Shown one piece after another: positions 31,524 through 44,435 of a stretch of 64,000 bases of DNA (positions are counted from its first letter, which is position 1; the number at the start of each line of letters is the position of its first letter). The stretch spans positions 1,054,001-1,118,000 of the forward strand of contig CAJFCJ010000002.1 in NCBI GenBank assembly GCA_904063045.1, read 5' to 3'. A program made the translations under genes and the position numbers. This stretch comes from Dimorphilus gyrociliatus. Its lineage: Eukaryota > Annelida > Polychaeta > Dinophilidae. A model generated the notes under the pieces. The model was given only the letters and a program-made list of their open reading frames with translations, did not search any database and was not told the DNA's origin.

Positions 31524-34072
31524 ATGGAATTGGACAATACAACAACAGCCAGTACACCTGATGAAGAGGTTTGTATAAAACACTCATTATTCCTTGTTCT
31601 GGCAAGATAGAAATCATGATTTTCTTTAATACTGAAAACGTTTTGAATGACAGCTATTATTTACATTTATTAGCATCGTTCGTTTACACTTCGATAAGAG
31701 ATAAAATCGTTCAGTTTAGTCTTTTACATTGGTTTGCCTTTCTTATCTTTTAGAAGGCAATAAAGTCTTTGAGGTTTCAAGCACATCATCCTCGATAAAT
31801 TTACAATTTGTAATTTTTATAAAATAACTTTAGTGAGCGCTCACGACAAAAAATAAATACAACATGTTGTAATACACGTTTACCACAATATATACAGGTA
31901 TATGTACATGTGTATACTTATAGATTTATTTTCACTCTCTCTCTCTCTCTCTCTCTCTTCCTCTATTTTTTTCTGTTCTCTCTTCCCTTCTCTTTTACAT
32001 GTACTATGTCTGTACATGTACACTATATCTATACATTCTAAATATAAATATAAATAATATATATATATATATATATATATAGATATACATATACATATAA
32101 ATAGATGAATACATATACATGTATACATATACATATATATTTATATATACTAATATACCAATATATATATATATATATACAGATGAATTTATGTTGGATA
32201 TCTGACATACACACAGTACATATTTATTTATTTATATATAATATGTAATTATATTCCGCGTGGAAATTGTCAGTTTAGAAAAAGTTTGCGTAAATGTCGA
32301 ACTGTCATCTCCCGACGCTTATTCGTAAAGGTCACTCCTGTAGGGCAAAGACGCTTCAGGCTCGCTTCTTACGCACATAGTTAGGTACACTTTGAATTTC
32401 GTATAACTAGAGTTCTTTTGGTAAGATCGGGAAAATGACACAAGTTCAGGCCTATCCCAGTAAAAATCACTCCATTACCTGATTGAGTTGAATATGGTTC
32501 GAGTGGTAAAACGAGCGTTATCTCTCTTACAGTTTCTGTTAGCAGATGGTGAACAGGCAACCTACGACGTGTTCGTTATATTTAAGTCCATTAAAGACTG
32601 CCGTCTTAAATGGAAAAATTCTGTCTCAATGAATCTTTCTCATCCTTAAATATGTTATTGCCGATAATTTTTAAGGCTTTTGGCTATAACATGTTTTACT
32701 GTCATTAATATCCTGCGTTTGTTTGATTTCAGGTTAGAACTCTTTTTGTGAGCGGATTGCCGATGGATGCAAAACCTAGGGAATTGTATCTTTTGTTCAG
32801 AAGCTATCAGGTACGTGGAAATTTTTCGAATTATTTTAGGTATTGTAAAACTACGTGATGTTAGGGGTACGAAAGCTCTTTATTAAAAACTATAACGCAA
32901 GTTCCGACTGCCAGACACCACTGTGTAAGTTTTTTAAGCTAGAAGATTATAAAATTGAACAAAAAATTCACTGCGCATGCGCCGCACTATGTTCATGCAT
33001 GCTTTGTCTTTCTATTAATCGATAAACAATGCTGTTCTTTGCTGACAAACTATGTAATTGTGGTCTCTTAGGAGATGTAGTTAAAAAAATCTTAGTTATA
33101 GCTTCTAATACTGAGTGCAGTGTATTACGTCACTCTAATCACATATTACAGGGCTACGAGGGATCGCTGCTCAAAGTAACAGGGAAGAATGGAAAAAATA
33201 CATCTGTAAGTATATGAAAATTCAATGTTTTCGCTTTTTTCCCTCACACTGTAAGACATAATTTAACCATAATTATTTTGATTGATTATGATTAATGCTG
33301 TTGGTATTTTCTTCCATATTTTAATCGACGACTTGGTTCAACAAAACATTAGCTTCCGGTAATTGTTAAAATATGTAAAAACACACTATATAAACGAAAA
33401 TATCCATTATATATTCACTATCTTTCCTTTTCATTCACTCTATGAACTTTATACCATTATACTAAACCAAAGCTTTAATAACAGAGTTCTAAAATAGAAA
33501 TTATATAATATAATGACAAAAATTATATACAGCCGGTTGGTTTTGTAACTTTTACATCTCGCATACTCGCTGAAGCGGCTAAAGAAGATCTTCAAGGGGT
33601 TAGATTTGATCCAGATTTACCACAAACCTTGCGGTTGGAATTCGCCAAGAGCAATACGAAAGTAGCGAAGCCTAAACAGCAGTCTCCTTTACCAGCAGCG
33701 ACACACCCCACCGCTCTCCTTCATCCCTTAACTGGACGTAAGTTACAGGATATAATCGGTTGCTTAACTAGAGGAGTTTTACGTTAACGATAATTTTGCA
33801 GAGGAATTGGCGGCCGCCGGCTTCTTTCCTGGTCTAGATGCAGCTTCCTGGACAGCAGCAACTCATGTTCCCTTCACGGCCTACGGATCGCCAGATCTAA
33901 CTCCGACCGGCGCCGCTTTCACCCATCATAATTTATTTCAGCATCCAGCTCTTGGTAAGATATTTATTGATTTTTAATGTGTGTTGTTAATATTTATCTT
34001 AAAAAAAATTGATTGTTACATTCAGCTCAAGCTCTCCCTTTTCCGTGGATTCAGGCACCAAAAAATGCTTAA
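31524..34072 (+). CDS. RBPMS: RBPMS-family RNA-binding protein (single RRM)
   Basis: Exons 31524-31568, 32733-32810, 33152-33205, 33533-33737, 33802-33954 and 34026-34072 encode 193 aa (vertebrate RBPMS about 196). The ATG is that of [15 protein letters not shown], which joins in phase 0 to [20 protein letters not shown], the RNP2 start. RNP1 is [10 protein letters not shown] and the RRM closes with [19 protein letters not shown], a near-perfect RBPMS/couch-potato signature. The C-terminal part is Ala/Pro/Phe-rich and ends with a short tryptophan-containing segment. RBPMS proteins homodimerise, bind paired CAC motifs in RNA and regulate splicing and germline or muscle mRNAs. The first three introns (1164, 341 and 327 nt) are long for this genome. 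AATAAA at 34072-34077 overlaps the stop codon; alternative 3' exons are possible. Confidence 0.93.
31933..32190. repeat. Compound microsatellite in RBPMS intron 1
   Basis: A (CT)n run at about 31935-31958 is followed by (TA)n runs at about 32056-32081 and 32160-32179 with ATATACAT-type interruptions. It lies wholly inside the first intron. Confidence 0.9.
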
Positions 34073-36524
34073 ATAAACAGTGTAAAATATAAATCCTATT
34101 TACAATCATATACTGTTTATATACTACCTCTGTGAAACATTCCTCGTCTAGTCGATGATGACCGACTCTTCTACTTCAATGAGGTTGTTGAATCCACTTG
34201 CCGATTTTAAGACCGACCAGCAGAATCGTTGTGATAAGCTGCGAGCAGCTATATTTAGTAAAATTCATTTTAAAAAATTCTCTTATATACTATGTTTGTG
34301 TGTGCGTGCTTTATTGAATGAAGCGAACGAATAATTTGTTTGTCGTATTAGTTAGTATATAAAATATCCATGCAGAAATGCGAGAAGCGGTTGCCACGCG
34401 CGTAACCTCGACGAATCAATTTGTGCGGTTTGTACTTCTCCGTATGAAGGAAAAAGCTCGTGGCAATCCGTCGCTTTTGCAATCAATGCCATATTGTTTC
34501 AATTCTATCAGCTCTTACTGTTGTTTAAGTCGTATTTTTACATTCGTCTCTATGGCGTCATGTATGTTTACTTAAAAAAAAAAATTCATTTTGGTTTTTT
34601 TTCGAATACGAAAACACTTTCAGGTGTACGACGTAAAAGTCAATAAACGGTTAATTACACCGACTGAGGGAATTATTAACGCTCTCGGAAATTGATTGCG
34701 TGCCTCTACTAGGCCTATTTAAAGCGTGCAAACCTCTATTAAACACGTTTGAAACGCCGTTTATTAACTGTTAATGTTCTGAACTCGAGTAGACCTTTCT
34801 CTTCTTGCATTTCTTATTTCTTCCATTATAACACTTTTAATGTTTCGAATGTTTCTCTTCGTCAGACATTAATTAATTAATTATTTTAAATAAGAAGACA
34901 TTGTTTTGCTGTAAAATAATTTTTAATGGGAACAAGACATCTGGATGTAGCCGAACAGGAAACTAAAATCGAAGCAGTACTTAAAAAAATTACTCAGGGA
35001 GGTAATGTTTTCCGTCGTTTGTTTCCTTTTGACATAATACTAGATGTCGTTGTTCGAAAACCAGTAGGTGGCCTATGGATTCATTTATAGATATAAATAA
35101 ATAAATAAAACATTTCTATGTTATTTAATCTATTAAACAATTAATTGATATGATGGAATACTGATTTTCATCAATTAACACAATGGGAATATTTAACAAG
35201 AGTAATTTAACTTGACAATTTACAAATTATTAGTTTTCCATAATAAAAAAAAAGAACCAATGACCTAAATTTTCAGCGTCTCATAATGAATATATTTATA
35301 AATTTATATACCATTATGCTCAAAAAATAATTAGCTTATAAATATATGACGCTCTATTCATTGGAGAGAAAAAACTAAGATACTTAAAAATCTATTTTTT
35401 ATTTCATAAATTATTTTTGAATAGTATTGATCGATTGAGTTTTTGAATAATTAAACTTATTTACCCTTTTGTATACTCATCTAGTTTCTTCTCTCTCTCT
35501 TCTTCTTCTTCTTCTTCTTCTTCTTCTTCTTCTTCTTCATCGCATTAATTCACAATATACAGTTATATACGGTATATACAGTATAATAGTAATAGTTTAT
35601 ACAATATATATATACAATACATATATAAAATGATTAACTAAGAAGAAACTACTATTTACAATTTCTTTCAATAAATCCACTAGGTAAAATAAACTGTATA
35701 TATAAAAAAAATACTATAGAATAAGAAATTATATTAATCTAGTGATTATTTGTTGTTGATAATGGGAAATATATTGAATAAAATCTAATTCATTTAGATA
35801 TTAAGATAATAACTTTCATGTTTAATGCTGATAATAGCATTTCAAAGATATAAAATCTCTCAAGGTAACTCGTAACTCTCGCTCACTAGATATCTACGCT
35901 ACATTCATATAAGATGTTTATATATGCTGTATAATTGTAATCATATCCTTGATCTAATTTTCTCTGTTATGTAATATCGGATGATTATATTTTAATATCG
36001 TACTCTATTACTCTATTTTGGATAACAGAGATTTTCTCCTTAAAACCTTTATTGTTTTCATTCCTTCAATGACTTAATCCGACAATGGTATTTTTATAAA
36101 ACATGAAATAACTGTTAAATAATCGTTTAAATGATCAATAAGCACTTAAAAGCAGCGTTACCAAAGTTTTAAACTGAACCCAGTTAACGTTAATTATGTG
36201 TTTGTTAAAGGTTTACACGGAATTACTTTACAGGTGTTTCTTTGTTTTTATCTTTCTTCTATTTTGTATACAAGAACATAAATATATATTTATAAATACA
36301 ATATTCAATTTATGCAAAAAGAAACAGCTTTTTAAAACGTTCAGTTCATCTCTGCCAAGCCTGTTGTCATTTCAGTTATCTGATCGCCACCGAATGCCTG
36401 ATAATATAAAAAAGAGTTCATAATTGACCATATTGAAAATATCCTAGTATTTTTTATATAGATAGAAAAATCAAGAGAATAAGGAGTCAAAATTAGTAGT
36501 AGATCGGAGAATTAGTTGTGGTTA
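34073..36524. other. Intergenic region RBPMS to CCDC74
   Basis: These 2.45 kb hold the RBPMS 3' end and the CCDC74 3' flank, tail to tail. The first 700 bp are GC-richer with short frames that show no homology I recognise. The rest is very AT-rich with a CTT microsatellite. No gene is supported. Confidence 0.5.
35488..35539. repeat. CT/CTT microsatellite
   Basis: A short CT run passes into about twelve copies of CTT (GAA on the other strand), in AT-rich intergenic DNA. Confidence 0.9.
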
Positions 36525-37742
36525 TTATTGTTTAGAAACCTCTTTTCTAAGTCTGGCCCTTTGGAGAACCTGAGTTCTTTTTCGGCGTTCAATCGCTTTG
36601 TTTCCCATAGTTTGTTTCAATGCTGGTAGACAAACACTGGAATCTTTTTGTTGAGCGTAAGACATTTCCGGACTGAATTTACAAAGTAAACATGTCTAAT
36701 TGAGTATATTTTATATTGATTTACTTACATTCTCCTAGAATGGATTTTGGGTAAGTGAGATTCCCTCTCCTTCGCTTCATCCTCTACAACGTAGGCTTTG
36801 GCTAATAGGAAAGCATCAGGAGTCCATTTATGTGAGTACAAAACATCTTTTAAATCGGTTTTTAGCCTATTTAATTCATGAGCCTGTTGTTCATTAGTTA
36901 TTTGTAAAGTTCTTATGATTTTTTCACATTCTTCTACTGTTGGCTGACGCGGAAAACCGGTTGAGGGATCATGTATTTCAAGAGGATTTAAGGAAGCTCC
37001 CAAAGGTAGGTCATATCCCACTTCTCGTTCACTCACCTCTGATATCATTTTTTGCTCTTGCTCTTCTTTCCTGTTTTGAAAAGCATATATATTTATTTAT
37101 ATAGGATTAATTTAACTCTTTGTTAAAGAATTTAGAAAACTAAGCATACAATTCTGCATATTCTCTAGATATATCGTCAAATTGCTGTTTAAGATCTATA
37201 TTTTTACTCTTCTCTTCTTTTAACTGTTTCCTGACTTCCCGTATCTCCTGTTCAAGAAAGATTAACTTTAGTTCGTCAACTTGACCAGGAGGTGGAAGAG
37301 GTGGAGGCTTGGGTTGCAATTTTGATGTTTCACTTTCAGGCTCTATAGTTGCCGGTTTATATTGCCGTGTACGATTGACAGGAGATGTTATTGGCGATGT
37401 ACTTTTCTCTTTTTGCATAATGACTATTCGAAACTGTAATTCTTTGTTACTCCTCTTCAACTCATCTATTTCTTCGTGTAAATTTGTTAGCACATTACGG
37501 TGTTGCTCCTGAAGAAACCGAATAGAACGTTCGAGATGCTGAATTCTCTGCTGAGGATTTACATTATCATCTAGAGGCTTATCCTCTGAATCGTCATCTT
37601 CACTTGATCGCCGAACAATAGAGATAGGTTGAAGAATCTTTTGATCTTTCATGAAAGTTCTCGGGTATCTTGCTCTGTCAAGTGTATTAATCCTTGACCA
37701 TTGTGGCAAATTATTTAGATGTGGAATAGCGCTACTACCCAT
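36525..37742 (-). CDS. CCDC74: Coiled-coil protein of the CCDC74 family
   Basis: Minus-strand exons 37742-37150, 37070-36729 and 36672-36525 have phases 2 and 2 (introns 79 and 56 nt) and encode 360 aa. After a disordered N-terminus comes the CCDC74 coiled coil: RIQHLERSIRFLQEQHRNVL followed by NLHEEIDELKRSNKELQFRI, as in the human LEKSLQFLQQQH pattern. A proline-rich linker (PPPLPPPG) and a second coiled coil follow. Next is the family C-terminal part RQPTVEECEKIIRTLQITNE with HELNRLKTDL, then SHLPKI and the last exon CLPALKQT...ERRKRTQVLQRARLRKEV. Human CCDC74A/B are spindle- and cilium-associated proteins of ill-defined biochemistry. The length is close to the human 378 aa. Confidence 0.88.
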
Positions 37743-38701
37743 TTTTTCAAACGGGTCTTTTAATCACCTTTTACTAGTATAGCTATGCGATGTTGCTATG
37801 GTAAACATGGCGGGAAACGACTCTGCTGCCATCTAGTTGTCATAACCAGAAAAATTCCAAGAGTCTCTTGTTTTCGTTGTTTATCCTTAGCAATTCCATG
37901 AATAGAACAATTAAAACGAAAGTTTTCAATACACTAATATCTTAAAAAAACTTATATAGTTCCACTAAGTAAATACATAAACTCTGATTTCAATCATTTA
38001 TATTGTCTCATTCTTTGTAAAGGATCCAATTAATTAAATAATTACAATCATCAATATCTAATTATTCATAATAAGGTTTCACTTGGTAAATAAAATGGAT
38101 AATGGAGAACGTTGCATCTGCAGTATCACTTATCCATAAATTTCAAGGGGTATTATGCACTAAGTATAAAAGCAATAGCAATTTAATGTAAATAATTGTA
38201 TAAAAGTATGAGCTACCGTGTTATTTGCAATATTCCTTACGTAACGTGAAAAAAAGAAAAGAATTCCGTTACAGCTTCGACGGATCTTCTTAATAGATTG
38301 ATAGACCTCAATATCGTTTTCTTGTCGAACATTGAACTCTTTTCACAGAAATGTATCTAATTTGAAATTCGATTGACCTAATTTTCTTATAACGTAAACT
38401 ACTTAAAAGATACTTTTCCATTATGGAATATACTAGTCTAACTTCCTCTATCAGAGACTTTTCATAGATCAAAATAGAAAAGATTATATAACTCAATAAA
38501 ATACTATTTGCATAAAAATTTACAAAAAGGATATAATAAATTACAATAGTTGTTAGCTTGTTGCCGAGTGGTTGTAATAAGTAATTGGAAATAGATATTG
38601 TGTTGCGTATATAATGAAAATAAATTAGTTTAATTAAAATATAAGAATTACGTCACCGAGTTAATTGTGTTTTTTTATAAAAAAAATATGAGATTTATAT
38701 T
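37743..38701. other. Intergenic region CCDC74 to Ikaros-like gene
   Basis: This is the CCDC74 promoter followed by the 3' flank of the zinc-finger gene; both genes are minus strand. Mostly AT-rich, with no coding or RNA gene recognised. Confidence 0.5.
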
Positions 38702-40101
38702 TCAAAAAGTTGGTGATGTCGGCTCGCGTTCATGCTCACCTCTCATCATATGACTATAAAAATCGAATTTACTAGAGCACAACAGTCCGCAAACATTACA
38801 CATATAAGGGTTCGAATGACTGTGACATCCCATATGTAATGAGTGCATAACGGCATCCTCGAAAGTTATACCGCAGTATTGGCATTTCAATGTTGAAGAA
38901 TTGCCGCATTGAGTAGCAACAGTTTTACCGATATCTTCCTCATCGTTAACCTCTTCTCCGTCGTTTTCCGACATCCTTCGTTTTTTACCCCTTTTTACCG
39001 TTTCTCCACTTTCACGAGCATATTTCTGTGTCCATGCTGATTTTGGTCTATGAGGCCTTTGTTTGTCTTCGTTCGATTCGAGGAGATCTTTTAAAATACT
39101 CTTTGACCCGGATGTCGTAGCCGAATTTCCCTGTTCGGAATTGGGTGTAGAATTTTTCATGAACAAATGGTACCAATCGACTTGTTGTTTTTCTATTGGC
39201 CAGTAAAAAAAAGGAGATAGATAATTAATACTTGTGATACATATATATGTGAACTAGTTCAAAAATACGTTACACTTACGTTCGTGGAATTGCAAATGAC
39301 AAGCCATATTCTGTCGCATAATATATTGTCCGCATTTATTACAATTGAGGAGGTCATTTGGAGAATTTAGAGTTTTCTCTTCCTCCTTATTCTCCTCTGG
39401 TAATTTCCTTTCAAGCAAGACCTGTAATATAGCTGAACTTTTTAGCGAATGATTGGCCGGAATTTGCATTGGTGTGGATGTCGTATTCGGCAGTGTCTGT
39501 GTCAAAACAAAACAATTACCATTGTCCTATCCATATCCTTTTCTTATACCATTGCCCTCTGTTACGCAATATAGAATATATAAAAAATATACTGTATATA
39601 CGGTACACTTACGTACGTAAATTTAGACATCTATACACACACATAGACGATTCGTCGATAAGATAAGAAACCTCTTAAATGGGTCGCAATGTACTTTTAC
39701 ACAGAATGAGGACAAAAAAATCATTAAAATAGAGATTTCAACTATATGCTGATTATATATTTTATCCTCCATAAAGGACATTAATGCGAGCGTATGACAC
39801 ATCGGTTAAGCGATATCTCTTATTTTTTCTTTTCTTTTTTTTTATAGAGCTATCTGCTCTCCTTCGTGTTGAAATTCTATTTAATTATTATATAATTGGA
39901 TTGAATAACATTTATCTTGAGTAAGAATTAATGATTTTTGTTAAATATAAATATTATAAATAATTAAAAATAAACTTTAAGAATTCATACCTGCTTCGCT
40001 GCCCAATTACCATTTTGTTCCAGTTTTAGTTCACCTCGAACCTGTCTGGACTTTTGCAATGTTTTGCAGCCCGATTTATAAGCAAAATTGAACGCTCTCA
40101 T
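38702..40101 (-). CDS. Ikaros/hunchback-type C2H2 zinc-finger protein with C-terminal dimerisation fingers
   Basis: Minus-strand exons 40101-39991, 39496-39280 and 39192-38702 encode 272 aa. Residues about 85-108 hold one C2H2 finger (CNKCGQYIMRQNMACHLQFH). The C-terminus has the paired fingers CQYCGITFEDAVMHSLHMGC then CNVCGLLCSSKFDFYSHMM with RGEHE, which closely follow the Ikaros-family ZF5-ZF6 dimerisation pair (C-x2-C...HMGCH, then CNMCG...SSH..RGEH). Basic nuclear-localisation-like RGKKRRM lies between. Ikaros factors bind DNA through an N-terminal cluster of up to four fingers, which is not visible here: only one finger precedes the pair, so DNA binding may be weak. Exon 1 (MRAFNFAYK...) is inferred from its phase-0 donor CAG|GTATGA. 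Additional upstream exons or isoforms could exist. Confidence 0.8.
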
Positions 40102-40538
40102 TCGAAAATAGATGATTTTTACTCTCCTCTCCCTCAAACAGTTTAAACGAAATGAACTTCAGAGAACTTTGCACGGTTTACAATCTCCGTCTGCTAAATG
40201 TGTTCAAAGTTCGTTTGATTCCGGTGGTACGAGCCAACAATATCCAATCAGCTGTTAGGACTGAAGGTCATCTTTTGACTGGCTTTGTTTTGCTATAAAC
40301 AAATGGATGGACTTTAGTATTTACTGTATATAAAGTTTAGATGGGGAGACCCCTAGGTTGAAACTAGATTTATCTTCAGAAATCCAATAGAGGGAGATGT
40401 TGAATATGATTTTAAGTTTATCTTGTAGACTATAAATGCTATTAATAGATTTTTTATATACTACAATGGTTAATTAGAAACACTTTTAGAAACTATAAAT
40501 ATATGTGTATTGAGACGAAAAAAGCAGCAAAAAAGAAT
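40102..40538. other. Spacer between the Ikaros-like gene and FoxL1
   Basis: 437 bp: the 5' flank of the zinc-finger gene and the 3' flank of the forkhead gene, both minus strand. No gene or distinctive motif seen. Confidence 0.5.
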
Positions 40539-41303
40539 TTACGACCTGGAATTCATTATAGGCATAAAATTAAGAAGTTGACTGTTCCACGCGGACAAAG
40601 AAGGAAGACAGAAAGAGGGAAAAGACGGATATGATTGATTTCTTCCACACTGAGCCAAATTGTCTATGTCAACGACCTTCGGTGGCGGATTAGGTATTGA
40701 GTCAAAAATATTCTTTCTTCGCGAACTTTCAATTGGTGAACGGTTCGATAAAAGGCTGTCAATCGTGAACAACTTCGACTTGCGAACTGTTTCTTCATCA
40801 GTTTCATCTTCCTCGTCACTACAAGACTCGTTGTCCAACTTTTGAATTTCGACCCCATTCTTTTTAGCATTTTGCTGCTGACCTTTTGGTCTTCTTTTTC
40901 TTCTCCGATAATTTCCGTTTTCAAACATCTCCTCACATTTAGCATCTAAAGTCCAGTAATTTCCTTTTCCGGGAGCGTTTTTATCTCTAGCGACTTTAAC
41001 GAAGCAATCGTTTAAAGACAAATTATGTCGAATCGAGTTCTGCCAGCCTTGTTTGTTGTCATGATAGTAAGGAAATCTTTCCATAATAAATTGATAAATT
41101 CCGGAAAGGGTAATCTTCCTGTCCGGTGCGTTTTTTATCGCCATTGCAATTAGAGCAATATATGAGTAAGGGGGCTTCTGAGCAGCACTTTCTAAACCTC
41201 TTCGGCTTGGTACACTCATAAAATAAGGGTTGACCGATAGTCTATGAGGAGTGTAGGGAGAGTAGGATAATCTGGAAGATAACAGAGCGGCGGATGGATC
41301 CAT
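40539..41303 (-). CDS. FOXL1: Forkhead transcription factor FoxL1-like
   Basis: Single-exon frame on the minus strand of 254 aa from ATG (MDPSAALL); the longer frame begins at a non-ATG codon. The forkhead domain occupies about residues 42-140: [67 protein letters not shown], then [16 protein letters not shown]. The NYRRRKR ending and YHDN loop point to FoxL1 over FoxC, FoxF or FoxQ1, but the call rests on memory of family sequences. The C-terminal part is acidic then Pro/Ser-rich. FoxL1 regulates mesodermal and gut-mesenchyme genes in bilaterians. Intronless structure is usual for FoxL1. About 40 bp upstream there is GCGTCAATCATAGGCGG, a GC-richer promoter-like patch. Confidence 0.87.
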   Translation of the reverse strand: MDPSAALLSSRLSYSPYTPHRLSVNPYFMSVPSRRGLESAAQKPPYSYIALIAMAIKNAPDRKITLSGIYQFIMERFPYYHDNKQGWQNSIRHNLSLNDCFVKVARDKNAPGKGNYWTLDAKCEEMFENGNYRRRKRRPKGQQQNAKKNGVEIQKLDNESCSDEEDETDEETVRKSKLFTIDSLLSNRSPIESSRRKNIFDSIPNPPPKVVDIDNLAQCGRNQSYPSFPSFCLPSLSAWNSQLLNFMPIMNSRS

Positions 41304-42700
41304 ATCGTTCGCTTTTCTAAAGCTTCTCAAAGTGAAAGCGCACCTTAATTATGGGCTGGAGCGTCAATCATAGGCGGAAACATTCTACCCGCCCTTGAGA
41401 CGACCAATCAGCATTGCCCTGAGACTCCGCCCCCAAACGCTTTTTTTATTTAGCTACAGTGGCAGCTAGTGAATCAACATTGACAAAAAAGAATGTAAAC
41501 AGCGTTCCTTTTAAGTCGAACAATGTAGTAAAATGGGTGCGGTTGCCGGAAGAGAGAAAGACGAGTATTTTTCAAGCAATTTTATTGTCTCAAATTACGG
41601 GGCGACCCGTTGAATTCGACACATCGTTCAGTCGAAAATTCATAGCAAAATGTTTTCATTTCGACTTTACTAAAGAAGGCGGCGTTTTGTTTGATGGCGT
41701 CCTTTTATCTTCTTATTATCCATTATCGTTCTGCCGCTGCTTTTAACGATTTGTTTTTCGAACGCTTTTCGCTTATAGCGGCTACTCTGTTGGTCGGCGT
41801 CCGATTGTTTATTGATTCAACGCGTAAACAAGGAGCCTGTTTCGAAAAGCGAGGGCGGGAGCTAATCAATTGCATAGTATCGACTATAATTATCCTCAGA
41901 GCGAGTTAAAGAAAAGCCATAAATATGTATGTGTATATTTAACGTGAGCATCGAACACTGGGCGGACATTCTACGAAAACACCAGCTTGTTGACTAAAGA
42001 TGAGCGGGCGTAAGAAAATATTGAAAGGCAAAGTGTTATCATAACATTACAGAGAATAACTGATAATACGGCTTCTGTAAATAAAAATGCAAGAAATTCA
42101 ATACGGGTGACACGGCCTTAGCTGCTACCGTGTTTGACCGCGATTCGATTGCTTGAAGGCAGCATCGTTTTATCGTGTCAGGATTGTTATATACACTAAA
42201 AAGCAAAATATTCTCTCCGAAAATATGATAATAATAATAATATCACGATAACAACAATAAATTTGTAATACCAATACTGGCAATAAAAATGGGTAAATAG
42301 TCATAAAACTTTTATCGAATGTTAACTGGAAAGTAATTTATTAATTAATTAGTCGTAAAGTATTTAACGACTATTAACAGGAAATTAGTAGGCGTATTAC
42401 GATAATACTCGGTTTACTTAAGTAGACACTCTTAAATCCGACGGAAATTCTAGCATCTCGCACCTTCAACCTCCGGCGTAAACATTACTAATACTGTCGC
42501 CAAACCGTTGCCTTTTCGAATATTGACAATAAGCAAATCGCATATAAATTGAAGCAACTCGTGTATATAGGCTGTATTTATCTACCTACAATGGACGCAT
42601 TTAACAATGTTTCCCGTTTAACTTTGCCGTTGAAATTGTATGTTTAGATTGGCAAGCGAATACAAGGCGAGAGTTTGGCGCGAAAGTTTGTTTGCTTACA

Positions 42701-42702
42701 TT

Positions 42703-42734
<32 letters not shown>

Positions 42735-42934
42735 TATATATGCTCTTCCCGAGTAATATATATATATATACTATATGGACTGTATATCTAAAGCATATAT
42801 TGAAGACATATTTTCAAATATATTTTATATATATATATATTATATATTATATATTATTTTATACTGTATATTATATATATATATATATACTGTATATATG
42901 CTGTATATATAGTCTATATATTGTATACATATTT
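42701..42934. repeat. AT-rich microsatellite cluster
   Basis: Several (TA)n runs separated by short unique pieces (for example TATACTGTATAT). The dinucleotide pattern is imperfect, typical of an old compound satellite. Confidence 0.85.
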
Positions 42935-44141
42935 TATTAAGAAAAGATAGCTATTTTGAAAATATTTCAATTAAAACTTTTGTGTAATGTGTATTAAAAA
43001 TAATTCTACAGGACTAATACACTTGATCATAAATACCATATACAAACAATGTATTTAAGAGTTATATTTTATCTCTATAGTCGTTTATTCATTGAATCAC
43101 TGAAGGGTTCTTATATTTTCTATTGCATTAGTCGTTGGATAAACGAAGTTTACTCAAATCAATTAGATAGTTTATTGATAGATATACCAGACTGACAAAT
43201 GTACCAAACAGAGTATACGGTTAACATTAAATATATTATTTATATAAACATTCTATATATATAGAAAGTCTCGTTCTATAATTATATTTTGTAAACAGAA
43301 ATTTGTTCTGAATAGGCTAATCCGCCGATTCCTATTACCTGAGCCTTTACGTAATCGAAAGGGAAAATGGCGTGCGGATAATGAAGTGAATGAGTGTAAA
43401 GGAGCAGAGTAAACATTGTTACTGAGTTATATTTAATTTGTTTGCACACATTAAAGAATTTTTGTAGAAAGACGAGTAAACATTTATTTAAACGTTGTTT
43501 CTTTTATATAAAAGCAAGTATATATATACTTTGTCGATTCATAAATGTGTAAAAAGTACAACAGAAATAGTTGATAAATTAGAAATATACATACAAGGTA
43601 TTTTTGTTTTTAAAGGTAAAAGGAGTAAAATTCTTTAAAATTATTCTTTGTCTTGCAAAAGTATAAAACGATTCGATTTACAGCAGTATAAATAATTAGT
43701 TTATGGAAGGAATGAAAGCAAGTAAAAGAGCATTGAAAGCTCAGTTTGCCCCTAGCAAAATTTTGTCGTACAACAATCGCCTCTTTCAGGCAATATTTGT
43801 AAAAGATTTACGGCTAAACAGCCGCTAGGAACGTCTTTTTTATCTAACTAAAATCCGTAATTCGGTACAAGACGGAGGGCGATTATTGACGCTGCTGAAT
43901 AATTGATGAGACAAAACATTTTCTTGCAAGCGTTATGAAAACAATGACGTTAGGGCGAAAATGGTGTTGTTGGAAAAAAGAACATTTATTTGTTTGTACG
44001 AGCGATGCGACGAACGACCGAATTTCCGTAAATTTAGAACGAATCGATCGCTATGTTTGTTTAAATGAGGAAATTATGTTTATTCGAACGATTTGCTTTG
44101 CATTCTTTGTTTCCTTCTCTTCTTCTTATAGACTGTATATT

Positions 44142-44248
44142 ATATTGAGTATGCGGTATGCATTTGAATATATATACTTGTATATATATAAATATAGTAT
44201 ATATGCGGTATATATTTATATATATATAGTATGTATATAAATATATGA
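44142..44248. repeat. AT-rich microsatellite
   Basis: TATATA-type runs with ATGCGGTATATAT repeated twice (near 44151 and 44202), in the HECTD2 3' flank. Confidence 0.8.
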
Positions 44249-44435
44249 ATACAATATTCCAGTCTATTCTTTATAGAAATGTTGAAAGAAAGAGTATTCG
44301 ATTTTTTCTATATTTATTCTTTATATTAAGGAAATTGTGCATAACATTTATTACATTATATTTTTTGAATATATTATCTTTGTACTGTAATTGTACAACA
44401 AAAGAATAAAGAAAAGTAGTAAAATTTCATATCAC

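Larger units (their letters stand above)
41304..44435. other. Gene-poor intergenic region with AT microsatellites
   Basis: These 3.1 kb form the largest gap in the window. The FoxL1 promoter lies at the left. Frames of 72-101 codons (41459-41909 and 43935-44240) show no family features. The right end is the HECTD2 3' UTR, with TTTATT at 44347-44352 (AATAAA on the minus strand). This is a plausible place for FoxL1 enhancers. Confidence 0.5.

Noticed and set aside
34378-34575. 65-codon frame with hydrophobic end
   Set aside because: Looks like 3' flank of RBPMS; no family match and weak codon bias.
41459-41909. Overlapping 95- and 72-codon frames downstream of the FoxL1 promoter
   Set aside because: Both lack homology, splice signals and start context.
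43935-44240. 101-codon frame running into the TA microsatellite
   Set aside because: Its second half is encoded by the repeat (IYLYIYKYS), so it is not a gene.
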